Shown here: in pieces, positions 8,775 to 17,542 of the stretch
Layout: every line of letters begins with the position of its first letter
Position numbering within the stretch: the stretch's first letter is position 1
Source: Microbacterium sp. MM2322
GTDB lineage: Bacteria > Actinomycetota > Actinomycetes > Actinomycetales > Microbacteriaceae
Length of the DNA stretch: 64,000 bases
Assembly (NCBI RefSeq): GCF_964186585.1
Contig: NZ_OZ075067.1
Location: forward strand, 2,852,001-2,916,000
Direction of reading: 5' to 3'
The notes under the pieces: generated by a model
The model's database searches: none
What the model was told of the DNA's origin: nothing
What the model saw: the letters and a program-made list of their open reading frames with translations, nothing else
Made by a program: the position numbers and the translations under genes

Positions 8775-9908
8775 ATGACCACCCGGATCCTGTCGATCGG
8801 CACGGCCGTGCCTCGCGCCCGCCTGCGACAGGACCAGGTGCGCGACCTGTTCGCCGGCCAGCCCGGCGCCGACCGGTTGACGCAACGGCTCATCGGCGCG
8901 GCGTTCAACGCCTCGGCGATCGAGACCCGCCACACGGTGCTCGACGACCTGGCCGCCGCAGCCGCCGCGACCGCCCTCCCGACCGTCGATGCCGCGGGTG
9001 GCGAGCGGATGCCGACGGTCACCGACACCGGCGACCTGCTGTCACCCTCGACCGGTGCCCGGAACGACGCGTACATCCGACTCGCGCCGCCCCTGTTCGC
9101 CGAGGCCGCGCGAAAGGCACTGGCCGCGGCATCCGTCGATGCGGCCGACGTGACGCACGTCGTGACCGTCTCGTGCACGGGGATGTTCGCGCCCGGACCG
9201 GACTACCGGCTCGTCCGCGACCTGGGCCTTCCGACGACCGTCGCCCGCGCGCACCTCGGCTTCATGGGGTGCGCGGCGGCGGTGCCGGCGCTCCGGACGG
9301 CGTTCCAGATCTGCGCGGCCCACCCCGACGCGGTCGTCCTCGTCGTCTGCGGGGAGCTGTGCTCCTTGCACGTGCGAACCCCGGCGGACCACGACGAGAT
9401 CGTCTCGGCATCCGTCTTCGCCGACGGCGCTGCCGCGGCCGTCGTCAGTGCGGACCCGTCGCGCGTGACCGGTCCGTCGTTCGAGCTGGATCGCTTCGCG
9501 ACGGTGCTGACCGACGAGGGCGAGAAGGACATGGCCTGGACGATCGGCGACACCGGGTTCGAGATGATCCTGTCGGCAGAGGTGCCGCGCATCATCGGGC
9601 GGGAGATCCGCGGCGCCGTCGAGTCGTTCCTGGGCGACGACGGCGTCGACACGTGGGCCGTGCACCCCGGTGGGCGGAGTGTGCTCGACCGTGTCGAGAC
9701 CGGTCTCGGTCTGCCCGCCGATGCGCTGACGGTGTCGCGCGACATCCTCCGCGACTACGGCAACATGTCGAGCGCGACGATCCTGTTCATCCTCGGCGCA
9801 CTGCTCGCCGGCGACCTCGACGACGGCGATCGGGTGGCGACGCTCGCGTTCGGGCCGGGTCTCACGCTCGAGGCCGCGCGGCTGACGTTCCGGCGGGAGC
9901 TCGCGTGA
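8775..9908 (+). CDS. Type III polyketide synthase
   Basis: 377 aa with the chalcone-synthase-type catalytic triad readable in sequence: Cys134 in VSCTGM, His297 in HPGGRS, Asn330 in YGNMSSA. The enzyme acts as a homodimer, extending an acyl-CoA starter with malonyl-CoA and cyclising it to a resorcinol, pyrone or similar ring. Bacterial members beside a methyltransferase, a flavin monooxygenase and a UbiA prenyltransferase make alkylresorcinol-derived quinols, as in the agqA-D cluster of Actinoplanes missouriensis. The next gene's GTG overlaps this stop (GTGA), indicating translational coupling. A fatty acyl starter is inferred from the agq comparison, not from the sequence. Confidence 0.93.
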   Translation: MTTRILSIGTAVPRARLRQDQVRDLFAGQPGADRLTQRLIGAAFNASAIETRHTVLDDLAAAAAATALPTVDAAGGERMPTVTDTGDLLSPSTGARNDAYIRLAPPLFAEAARKALAAASVDAADVTHVVTVSCTGMFAPGPDYRLVRDLGLPTTVARAHLGFMGCAAAVPALRTAFQICAAHPDAVVLVVCGELCSLHVRTPADHDEIVSASVFADGAAAAVVSADPSRVTGPSFELDRFATVLTDEGEKDMAWTIGDTGFEMILSAEVPRIIGREIRGAVESFLGDDGVDTWAVHPGGRSVLDRVETGLGLPADALTVSRDILRDYGNMSSATILFILGALLAGDLDDGDRVATLAFGPGLTLEAARLTFRRELA

Positions 9909-10591
9909 ACCTCGCCGAACGCGACGCGGACCTGCGCGAGCTGATGGACGATCCGGACTGCGATCCCGTAGCGCTGGCGGCGACTCTGGAGCGATTCGAT
10001 CTGGTGAACCGCGCGATCGGCGGGTGGGGCCGGGTGTGGCGGCGCGGCATCCGTCCTCGGCTGCGGAGGCTCGGCCGTCCGGCGCGCGTGCTCGACGTCG
10101 GCAGCGGCGGGGGCGACGTGGTCGCCCGGCTCGCGACCTGGGCGGAGCGGGACGGGCTCGACGTGCAGTGGCTCGGGATCGACCCCGACCCGCGCGCGCT
10201 CGACGTCGCGCGGACGCGGGAGAGCGAGCGCGTGTCGTTCGCCGCGACGGATGCCGCCGGTCTCCGCGCCGCCGGCGAGACGTTCGATCTGGTCCTGTCC
10301 AACCACGTACTGCACCATCTGGAAGCGGCAGAGCTCGGGGAGTTCGCCGCCGACACCCGCGCGCTTGCGACGGGCACCGTGATGCACGCCGACATCGAGC
10401 GGGGTCGGCTGGCGTATGCGCTCTACGGCATAGGCATCACCGCGCTCGAGCGCGGCACGTTCCTGCGCACCGACGGGCTCCGGTCGATCCGTCGGAGTTA
10501 CCGCGCGGACGAGCTCGAGTCGGCCCTGGGTTCGCCGTGGCGGGTGGCGTCGCCGGCGCCGTTCCGACTCCTGGCGGTGGCGGATGCCTGA
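9905..10591 (+). CDS. SAM-dependent methyltransferase of the T3PKS cluster
   Basis: 228 aa from a GTG that overlaps the PKS stop by 4 bp. Class I Rossmann methyltransferase: motif I VLDVGSGGGD at about 62-71, an acidic motif II (GIDPDPRAL), and LSNHVLHHL at the motif IV position. It most likely methylates the PKS product or its hydroxylated form, by analogy with AgqB, which O-methylates the alkyl hydroquinone path intermediate. C-methylation cannot be excluded from sequence. Its end overlaps the monooxygenase start by 8 bp, so the three genes form one tightly coupled transcript. Confidence 0.88.
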   Translation: MNLAERDADLRELMDDPDCDPVALAATLERFDLVNRAIGGWGRVWRRGIRPRLRRLGRPARVLDVGSGGGDVVARLATWAERDGLDVQWLGIDPDPRALDVARTRESERVSFAATDAAGLRAAGETFDLVLSNHVLHHLEAAELGEFAADTRALATGTVMHADIERGRLAYALYGIGITALERGTFLRTDGLRSIRRSYRADELESALGSPWRVASPAPFRLLAVADA

Positions 10592-11711
10592 GGTTCTGAT
10601 CGTCGGAGCCGGCCCGGTGGGCACGCTGCTCGCGGCGGAGCTGACCCGGTTCGGCGTCGAGGTAGAGCTGCTGGAGCGTCGGCCCGGCGCCGGCGGCGGG
10701 TCGCGCGCGATCGGGCTGCACGCTCCGACGCTGGCGGCGCTCGAAGCGGGGGGCGCGACCGAGCGCATCCTGACCCGCGCCGTCCGGGTGCGGAGGGGCG
10801 AGGCGCGCAGCGACGGGCGAGCACTCGGCGTGGTTGACTTCGGGCGTCTGGATGTGCGGCATCCGTACGTCGCGACCCTGCCGCAGGCGGAGACCGAGGT
10901 CGCGCTGCGCGGTTCAGGCCCCGAGGCCGAGCGGGGCGTGACTGTGACGCGCGTCGCGCCTGACGGTGCCCGGGTGCGGGTCGAGACCGACCGCGGCGAG
11001 CGGGTCGCACCGATCGTGGTGGTGGCCGGCGGTGTGGGCGTGCGCGATCTCGTGTATCGTCCGGGCGCGCTGCGGCGGACTGCATACCCCGATCGGTATT
11101 TGATGACGGATGCCGCCGTGCCCCCGCGTGAGGATGCGGAGACCGCGCTCGTGCACCTGGCGCCCGGAGGCGTGCTGGAGTCGTTTCCGCTGCCGGACGA
11201 GCAGCGCCGGTTCGTCGCGTGGGACAGGGGCGGGTCGCTGGAGCCGCACGCGCTCGCGGGCCGCCTGCGCGATGCGATGCGCGAGCGCGGCGAAGGCGAG
11301 GCGGCCGACGTCGTGACGGCGGCGACGGCCTTCGCGGTGCGACGCGTGCTGGCGCCTGCGATGAGGCGTGATCGGCTGTTCGTGATCGGTGACGCGGCGC
11401 ACGAGATCAGTCCGATCGGCGGGCAGGGGCTCAACCTCGGCCTGCTGGATGCCGCGACGCTGGCCCCGCTGCTTGCCGCGTGGGTGCGACTCGGGGCCGC
11501 GCCGGAGCCCGACCTCGCCGACTGGGAGCGGGACCGGCTGCGGTCCGCAAGCACCGCCGGGCGGATGGCCGCCGTGAACATGCGCCTCGGGCGGCCGGTG
11601 TCGGCCGGCGCGCACGCGGTGCGGTCGAGGGTGCTGGGATCGGTGTTGGCCGCGACGGGTTCGCTCGTGCCGCACGCTTACGCGATGGGACTCGACGCCG
11701 CCGGGCGGTGA
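10584..11711 (+). CDS. FAD-dependent monooxygenase of the T3PKS cluster
   Basis: 375 aa. The N-terminal dinucleotide fold GAGPVGT at 8-14 and the second FAD motif GDAAHEISPIGGQG (Asp about 270) place it in the aromatic hydroxylase (PHBH-like) family. In the analogous agq route such an enzyme oxidises the alkylresorcinol ring to a hydroquinone. The protein is on the short side because the loop region after the GGGSRAIG motif is reduced. Its last 34 bp overlap, tail to tail, the 3' end of the HAD gene on the other strand. Confidence 0.9.
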   Translation: MPEVLIVGAGPVGTLLAAELTRFGVEVELLERRPGAGGGSRAIGLHAPTLAALEAGGATERILTRAVRVRRGEARSDGRALGVVDFGRLDVRHPYVATLPQAETEVALRGSGPEAERGVTVTRVAPDGARVRVETDRGERVAPIVVVAGGVGVRDLVYRPGALRRTAYPDRYLMTDAAVPPREDAETALVHLAPGGVLESFPLPDEQRRFVAWDRGGSLEPHALAGRLRDAMRERGEGEAADVVTAATAFAVRRVLAPAMRRDRLFVIGDAAHEISPIGGQGLNLGLLDAATLAPLLAAWVRLGAAPEPDLADWERDRLRSASTAGRMAAVNMRLGRPVSAGAHAVRSRVLGSVLAATGSLVPHAYAMGLDAAGR

Positions 11712-12394
11712 TGCGCGGCGGGCGGCGGTGCCAGCGCGCGGTCGATCGCGGCTGAGACGTCGGAAGGCCTCATCACCTCACGGTCGATGAGGAGGGATTC
11801 GAGTCCTGCGGCGCGGGCACCGGCGGCATCCGTCGTCGGATCGTCGCCGACGAACAGGCACTCGCCGGGGGGAACGCCGAGACCTGACACAAGCGCCGCG
11901 AAAGCCCCGCGTTCGGGTTTGTGGTGCCCGATCTGTTCCGAGATCAGGGTGACGTCGAACACGTCGGTCAGCCCGATGCGGTCCAGCTTTTCGGACTGTT
12001 GGACCGCGGACCCGTTGGTGAGCAGCCCGAGCCGGTATCCGCGCCGTCGAAGGCCATCAAGGAGATCCCTGGTGCCGGGGAAGACGGCCCACGCAGCACG
12101 ATAAGCGCTGAGGTAGTCGTCGAAAATCGCGTCGAGCCCTGCGTCATCCCCCGGGAGTTCCAGGCCGAGGCCGGGCAGCACATCCCGGAGACGCTCGCGC
12201 CGTTGCTCGGCGAAATCGATGAGACCGCGCCGCCACCGCTCGAAATGCTCCGATTCCGACTCGAACCAGGCGTTGACCACGACGTCAGTCACCGTCACGC
12301 CGCGCGCCGTGAAGAAGTCAGCGACACCGCGTCGAGCCGCGCCTCGGTGGTCGAACAGAGTCCCGTCGAGGTCGAACCCGATCGCGCGGATCAC
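11678..12394 (-). CDS. HAD-superfamily phosphatase of the T3PKS cluster
   Basis: 238 aa from GTG at 12394, which overlaps the UbiA stop by 4 bp. The HAD nucleophile motif FDLDGT is at residues 7-12, with LLTNGS as motif II, a lysine in HHKPERG as motif III, and FVGDDPTTD as motif IV. The helical cap resembles YjjG or epoxide-hydrolase-like HADs. Coupling to a prenyltransferase suggests it could act on a phosphorylated pathway intermediate such as a prenyl phosphate, but general phosphatase or house-cleaning function is equally consistent. The role in the cluster is inference. Confidence 0.88.
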   Translation of the reverse strand: MIRAIGFDLDGTLFDHRGAARRGVADFFTARGVTVTDVVVNAWFESESEHFERWRRGLIDFAEQRRERLRDVLPGLGLELPGDDAGLDAIFDDYLSAYRAAWAVFPGTRDLLDGLRRRGYRLGLLTNGSAVQQSEKLDRIGLTDVFDVTLISEQIGHHKPERGAFAALVSGLGVPPGECLFVGDDPTTDAAGARAAGLESLLIDREVMRPSDVSAAIDRALAPPPAAHHRPAASSPIA

Positions 12395-13221
12395 GCTGCC
12401 CCCGACGCCACCACCAGCTGCAGGGCGAGCACGAGAGCGGCGGTCATCACGAGGCGGAACCCGGTGCGGTCCGGGCCGCGCCGCCGCATCCGCATCAGCA
12501 CTGCAGCGGCGATCGCCGTCACGACGACGGCGAAGGGGATCATCGCGAACGGCGACGCGCCCTCGATGAGGCTGCCGACGAGGACCGCGACGGCGGCGAT
12601 GACGATGCCGGCGACGGCGAGAAGGACGGATGCCGCGGGCCCGATCCGATGCGGCAAGCCCCGGACGCCGGTGCGTCGGTCGTCGTCGAGATCGGGCAGG
12701 ACGTTGGTCAGGTGCACGGCTGCTCCGAGCATGGCGCCCGCGAACGCCGCCCAGAGTGCGGCTGGCTCGGGGTCCGCCGCCGAGAGCGTGGCGAGCGACG
12801 GGAAGATGCCGAAGCTGACGAGGAAGGGAAGGAGCGACGCCAGTGTCGATTTGAGCCCCGCGTTGTAGCTCCAGGCCGACGCGAGGGCGATGACATGGGC
12901 GATGAGCATGCCCCAGCCGAGCACTGCCGAGAGGATGACGGCGGCACCGAGCGTGACGAAGGCGGCGATCCATGCGGTGCGCACGCGGGTGTCTCCCCGC
13001 ACGAGCGGCTTGTCCGGTCGGCCGACGGTCGCGTCGCGGAACAGGTCGATCGAATCGTTCGAGAGGCCGACCGACACCTGTCCGAGGAAGACCGCCGCGA
13101 CCAGGACGACGATCCGCCACAGCTCCAGCCCCGCCGCCACGCCCAGGGCGAGGGACAGGACGGTGACGACCAGCGAAGGGCCCGGGTGAGTGGCACCCCA
13201 GAGGGCCCGCGCGGTTCGCAT
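12391..13221 (-). CDS. UbiA-family prenyltransferase
   Basis: 276 aa integral membrane protein with about nine helices. Both Mg-diphosphate-binding motifs are visible: N55-D56-S-I-D59 (NDxxD) and N173...D177...D181 with a run of aspartates. It would attach a prenyl chain to an aromatic or quinol acceptor at the membrane. In the agq cluster the UbiA-type enzyme adds the (dihydro)geranyl group, so the same is plausible here; chain length is unknown. ATG 13221 is chosen because AAAGGA lies at proper spacing upstream; a GTG at 13236 is possible. It heads a two-gene minus-strand operon with the HAD gene. Confidence 0.9.
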   Translation of the reverse strand: MRTARALWGATHPGPSLVVTVLSLALGVAAGLELWRIVVLVAAVFLGQVSVGLSNDSIDLFRDATVGRPDKPLVRGDTRVRTAWIAAFVTLGAAVILSAVLGWGMLIAHVIALASAWSYNAGLKSTLASLLPFLVSFGIFPSLATLSAADPEPAALWAAFAGAMLGAAVHLTNVLPDLDDDRRTGVRGLPHRIGPAASVLLAVAGIVIAAVAVLVGSLIEGASPFAMIPFAVVVTAIAAAVLMRMRRRGPDRTGFRLVMTAALVLALQLVVASGAA

Positions 13222-13386
13222 GCTTGATCCTTTCACGCTGGCGGAAGGCGTTTGCTGGGGTCGCGGCGCCGGACGAGGCGCGGGGCGGCGAAGCTGAGAG
13301 GTTTCTCATTTTCGGATGTGGTCATAAGGGGTGTTCTCGGCGTTCCCGGGCGACGGAATGTCGGTGGTCGATGCGAGAGTGGAGGC

Positions 13387-14712
13387 ATGACGGAAGCGAT
13401 GGAAATCCCCGGTGGCGAGGACTATCTCGCCACTCTGGCGGGTCTCGTCACGGACGTCGGGACCGTCGCCGTCGAGATGGCGCGGGTGCAGATTCGGGAG
13501 TTGCGAATCCTGGCCGCAGCCGGCCGACTCGCAGAAGAACAAGCTGTCTCGAAGAACGCCAAGGTCAGGCTTCACGACATGGCCCTTCGATCGATCGCGG
13601 CAGAGTTCGGCGGCGTGCTGCGCACGACCGACCGCACCGTGCAACGCCGGATCGGCGGAGCTCGCACGATCATCGAGGGGTTCCCCGCCGCGGTGGCGGC
13701 GTGGGAGTCGGGCCGGATCGTCCGGGAACATGTGCGGGCGATCGTCGACGCGGGAACGACGCTGCCCGCCGAGATGTGGGGCGAGTTCGAAGCCGTCGCC
13801 ATCGAACGGTGCGAGCAGGACACCCCGAACCGGGTGCGGGGCGAGCTCGAGATCCTCGCGCACCGGATGCACCCGCGATCCTTCGCGGAACGACACGAAC
13901 AAGCCGCAGCAGGACGGTGCGTGCGGCTGGTTCCCGGACGAGACGGGATGTCGGATCTCATCGCGACCCTGCCGACCGTCATCGCCGAAGGGATCCACGA
14001 CCGGCTGACGCAGCAGGCACGGGCGATCGTCGACACACGCGAGGAGCGTGCAACCGGCGACGACACCAACGTCGTCGCGACCGACGCTCGCACGACCGAC
14101 CAGGTGCGAGCCGACGTGTTCGCCGACCTCCTGCTCGCCGGAACCCCAGCGCTCGACGACACCCGCGACACCACCGCGGGGCCGCTGGGCGCGATCCGTG
14201 CACGGGTGCAGGTGCTCGTCCCTGCAGCGACGCTGACCGGTGCAGAGGATAGGCCGTGCGACCTCGGTGGCCGCTCCCCCATCGACCCGGCATCGGCACG
14301 GACACTCGCGGGAGACACCGGCGTCTGGGAGCGCCTGTTCCACGACCCGACCACCGGCGTCACCATCGCAACCGACTCGTACCGCGTTCCTTCCGGGATG
14401 CGGCGGTTCCTACAAGCACGTGACCAGCACTGCCGATTCCCCGGATGCCGCGTCGCCGCCATCCGCTGCGAAGTCGACCACACCCACGATCACGCCCTCG
14501 GCGGCGCCACCGAACTCTCGAACCTCGCGCATCTGTGCCAACGGCACCACTCGATGAAGCAATTCACGAGGTGGAGAGTCCGACAACTCCAGGGTGGCGT
14601 TCTTGAATGGACTTCACCCCTCGGCAGGACCTATCGCGAGGACGCCCCCACCCCGGCCGTCGCGTTCACCCCTGCCGCACCACCATTGCGCGGAGAATCC
14701 GCACCTTTCTGA
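13387..14712 (+). CDS. DUF222 domain HNH endonuclease (13E12-repeat family)
   Basis: 441 aa. The N-terminal and middle part is the DUF222 helical domain (RTVQRRIGGA). The C terminus is an HNH nuclease with two Cys pairs replaced by the actinobacterial form: QHCRFPGC, then CEVDHTHDH, then LCQRHHSMK (about 346-395). These genes occur in many copies in actinobacterial genomes, often as mobile or domesticated elements, and function is mostly unknown. GGAGG lies only one base before this ATG, so the ATG at 13399 (MEIPGG) may be the true start. No flanking repeats were noticed. Confidence 0.9.
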   Translation: MTEAMEIPGGEDYLATLAGLVTDVGTVAVEMARVQIRELRILAAAGRLAEEQAVSKNAKVRLHDMALRSIAAEFGGVLRTTDRTVQRRIGGARTIIEGFPAAVAAWESGRIVREHVRAIVDAGTTLPAEMWGEFEAVAIERCEQDTPNRVRGELEILAHRMHPRSFAERHEQAAAGRCVRLVPGRDGMSDLIATLPTVIAEGIHDRLTQQARAIVDTREERATGDDTNVVATDARTTDQVRADVFADLLLAGTPALDDTRDTTAGPLGAIRARVQVLVPAATLTGAEDRPCDLGGRSPIDPASARTLAGDTGVWERLFHDPTTGVTIATDSYRVPSGMRRFLQARDQHCRFPGCRVAAIRCEVDHTHDHALGGATELSNLAHLCQRHHSMKQFTRWRVRQLQGGVLEWTSPLGRTYREDAPTPAVAFTPAAPPLRGESAPF

Positions 14713-14740
14713 TCACTCCGCGGTCGTTCTCTCGCGCACG

Positions 14741-15280
14741 TCACTCCTCCAAGATCCGCTGGAACAGCAGATGGTCCTGCCACCGCCCCGCGATCCGCAG
14801 ATACCGCGGCGCCACCCCGATCTCCGTGAACCCGCAGCGCCGCAGCACGGCCTGCGATGGCGCGTTGTGCAGCAGCGTCGCCGCTTGAATGCGATGCAGC
14901 CCGAGCTGATCCCGAGCGATGTGGGCCGCGGCATCCACCGCTGCGGTCATCACCCCCCGACCACCGAGCTCCTCATCGATCCAGTAGCCGAGGTTCGCGT
15001 TCTTGAACGCGCCGCGAACGATCCCCGACAGGTTCAGTCGGCCGACGATCCGCGCACCCGCCGCGAGCACGAAGGGAGCAGCGAGCCGCGCATCGCACTC
15101 CCGCAAGACCGCGTCGACATCCGCGGCCTGACCGGCCTCGGTGAAGAACGACGGAACGCGCACCGGTTCCCACGGCGCCAGCCGCTCGCGGTTGCGGCTG
15201 TACGCCTCGGCGAGCGCCGCGGCATCCGTCGCCGCGAGCTCCCGCATCACCACGCCGTGGCCGAGCGCGACCTCCGGCAT
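14741..15280 (-). CDS. GNAT family N-acetyltransferase (RimJ/RimL type)
   Basis: 179 aa. The protein shows the GNAT fold of ribosomal protein N-terminal acetyltransferases: GRLNLSGI, NLGYWIDEELGGRGVM (acetyl-CoA pyrophosphate loop Gly-rich segment) and NAPSQAVLRRCGF. Its ATG overlaps the ClpB stop by one base (TGATG), so it is translated from the clpB message. Heat-shock co-expression is implied by the operon. The substrate is unknown. Confidence 0.88.
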   Translation of the reverse strand: MPEVALGHGVVMRELAATDAAALAEAYSRNRERLAPWEPVRVPSFFTEAGQAADVDAVLRECDARLAAPFVLAAGARIVGRLNLSGIVRGAFKNANLGYWIDEELGGRGVMTAAVDAAAHIARDQLGLHRIQAATLLHNAPSQAVLRRCGFTEIGVAPRYLRIAGRWQDHLLFQRILEE

Positions 15281-17490
15281 CAGTCGAGCAACTCCGCCTC
15301 GATGACGTCATCGCCCGACGAATCCGGCGGCGTCTGCCCACTACTCGTCAACACGAGCTGCGATCCGTCGACCGACACATCCACTCGCACCAGGTCGCCG
15401 TCATGCACCCCACCCGACAGCAGCGCCATCGCGAGCCGGTCCTGGATCTCCGACTGGATCAGCCGGCGCAGCGGCCGCGCACCGAACAGCGGATCGAACC
15501 CTCGCTCGGCCAGCCACGCCCGCGCATCCGGCGTCACTGCCAACGTCAACCGCCGCGAACGCAACCGCACCTGCAGCGCGTCCACCGCCAATTCGACGAT
15601 CTGCGCCAGATCCGACTCGGTCAACGGCGAGAACATCACGACGTCGTCGAGACGGTTCAGGAACTCCGGCCGGAACGCCTGACGAACCATCGCCATGACC
15701 TGTTCCCGCTTCTTCTCGTCCGTCAGCGTCGGGTCGATCAGCACCGGCGATCCGATATTGCTCGTCAGGATCAGGATCGTGTTCGTGAAGTCGACCGTCC
15801 GCCCCTGACCATCGGTCAATCGGCCGTCGTCGAGCACCTGCAGCAGCACGTCGAACACCTCGGGATGCGCCTTCTCGACCTCATCCAGCAGCACCACCGA
15901 GTACGGCCGGCGCCGCACGGCCTCGGTCAACTGACCGCCCTGCTCGTACCCGACGTACCCCGGAGGCGCACCGACCAACCGCGCCACCGCGTGCTTCTCG
16001 CCGTACTCGCTCATGTCGATCCGCACCATCGCGCGCTCGTCATCGAACAGGAACTCCGCCAGCGCCTTCGCGAGCTCGGTCTTACCCACACCCGTCGGAC
16101 CGAGGAACAGGAACGACCCCGTCGGCCGGTTCGGATCGCTGATCCCGGCACGTGAGCGACGCACGGCATCCGACACCGTCTTCACGGCCGCCTTCTGCCC
16201 GATCAGGCGCTTCCCCAGCTCCGATTCGAGGTGCACCAGTCGTGCGCTCTCGCTCTGCAACAGCTTGCCGACCGGGATGCCGGTCCACGCCGCAATGACC
16301 TCCGCGATGTCCTCCTCGGTCACCCGGTCGCCCACCATCCGCTCGGCGCCGTCGCCGATCGCACCCTCGGCCATTTCCGCCTCGGCCAGCTTGCGTTCGA
16401 GCGCAGGGATCTCGGCGTAGAGCAGCCGGGACGCGCGCTCCAGGTCGCCCTCGCGCTGCGCCCGCTCCGCCTCGACACGCAAGGCATCCAGCCGCGTCTT
16501 GTAGTCGCCGACGGCGTTCAGCGACGCGCGCTCCCGCTCCCATCGCGCCTGCAGATCGTCGAGCTCCTGCTGCGCCTTCGCGAGCTGGTCGCGCAGCGCC
16601 GCGAGGCGCTCCTTCGAGGCGTCGTCCTTCTCCTTCTTCAACGCGAGCTCTTCGAGCTTCAGCCGGTCGGCGTGCCGTCGCAACTCGTCGATCTCGAGCG
16701 GCGCCGAATCGATCTCCATGCGCAGCCGCGACGCTGCCTCGTCGATGAGGTCGATCGCCTTGTCGGGCAGTTGCCTCGACGGGATGTACCGGTTCGACAG
16801 CGCCGCCGCAGCCACGAGCGCGCCATCCGAGATAGCGACCTTGTGGTGCGCCTCGTACCGCTCCTTCAGCCCGCGGAGGATCGCGATCGAATCCTCGACG
16901 CTCGGCTCGCCGACGTACACCTGCTGAAAGCGCCGCTCCAACGCGGCATCCTTCTCGATGAACTCGCGGTACTCGTCGAGCGTCGTCGCGCCGATCAGCC
17001 GAAGTTCACCGCGCGCAAGCATGGGCTTGAGCATGTTGGATGCCGCGACCGACCCTTCGCCACCGCCGGCCCCCATCAGGGTGTGGAGCTCGTCGATGAA
17101 GGTGATCACGCGCCCTTCGGATTCGGTGATCTCCTTGAGGACGCTCTTCAGCCGCTCCTCGAACTGCCCGCGGTACATCGCGCCGGCCACGAGCGCCGAG
17201 ATGTCGAGGGCGATGAGCTCCTTGCCCTTGAGCGACTCGGCGACGTCGCCGGCGACGATCCGCTGCGCGAGCCCTTCGACGACGGCGGTCTTACCGACGC
17301 CGGGCTCGCCGATGAGCACCGGGTTGTTCTTCGTGCGCCGCGTGAGTACCTGGCTCACGCGGCGGATCTCGCTGTCGCGACCGATGACGGGGTCGAGCTT
17401 GCCCTGACGCGCACGGTCGGTGAGGTTGATGCCGTACTGCTCGAGGGCGCTGCCCTGCTCCCCCTGACCGGATGCCGGTTGTGCGTTCAT
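15280..17490 (-). CDS. clpB: ClpB-type AAA+ disaggregase lacking the N domain
   Basis: 736 aa, about 120 shorter than typical ClpB. The first AAA module starts almost at once: Walker A GEPGVGKT at 61-68, preceded by [20 protein letters not shown]. The middle coiled-coil domain (about 290-400, rich in Lys/Glu/Leu) is present, which separates it from ClpC/ClpA. The second Walker [13 protein letters not shown] lies near 467, followed by the sensor and D2-small domains. The substrate-gating N domain is missing. It works with DnaK to resolve protein aggregates. A HAIR operator 28 bp upstream predicts control by HspR, encoded at 24869. Confidence 0.93.
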   Translation of the reverse strand: MNAQPASGQGEQGSALEQYGINLTDRARQGKLDPVIGRDSEIRRVSQVLTRRTKNNPVLIGEPGVGKTAVVEGLAQRIVAGDVAESLKGKELIALDISALVAGAMYRGQFEERLKSVLKEITESEGRVITFIDELHTLMGAGGGEGSVAASNMLKPMLARGELRLIGATTLDEYREFIEKDAALERRFQQVYVGEPSVEDSIAILRGLKERYEAHHKVAISDGALVAAAALSNRYIPSRQLPDKAIDLIDEAASRLRMEIDSAPLEIDELRRHADRLKLEELALKKEKDDASKERLAALRDQLAKAQQELDDLQARWERERASLNAVGDYKTRLDALRVEAERAQREGDLERASRLLYAEIPALERKLAEAEMAEGAIGDGAERMVGDRVTEEDIAEVIAAWTGIPVGKLLQSESARLVHLESELGKRLIGQKAAVKTVSDAVRRSRAGISDPNRPTGSFLFLGPTGVGKTELAKALAEFLFDDERAMVRIDMSEYGEKHAVARLVGAPPGYVGYEQGGQLTEAVRRRPYSVVLLDEVEKAHPEVFDVLLQVLDDGRLTDGQGRTVDFTNTILILTSNIGSPVLIDPTLTDEKKREQVMAMVRQAFRPEFLNRLDDVVMFSPLTESDLAQIVELAVDALQVRLRSRRLTLAVTPDARAWLAERGFDPLFGARPLRRLIQSEIQDRLAMALLSGGVHDGDLVRVDVSVDGSQLVLTSSGQTPPDSSGDDVIEAELLD

Positions 17491-17517
17491 CGTCCACTCC
17501 TGAAGGGTCGATCAAAA

Positions 17518-17538
17518 CTTGAGTCCGTCAGGCTCAAC
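17518..17538. promoter_or_regulatory. HAIR operator (HspR binding site) upstream of clpB
   Basis: CTTGAGT (17518-17524), a 7-bp spacer, then GCTCAAC (17532-17538). The known HspR consensus in Streptomyces is CTTGAGT-N7-ACTCAAG; this copy matches the left arm fully and five of seven bases of the right. It is 28 bp upstream of the clpB start. Confidence 0.85.
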
Positions 17539-17542
17539 TTTA

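Noticed and set aside
6664..8775. 703-codon minus-strand frame opposite the histidine kinase
   Set aside because: Low-complexity antisense of a gene with all kinase boxes.
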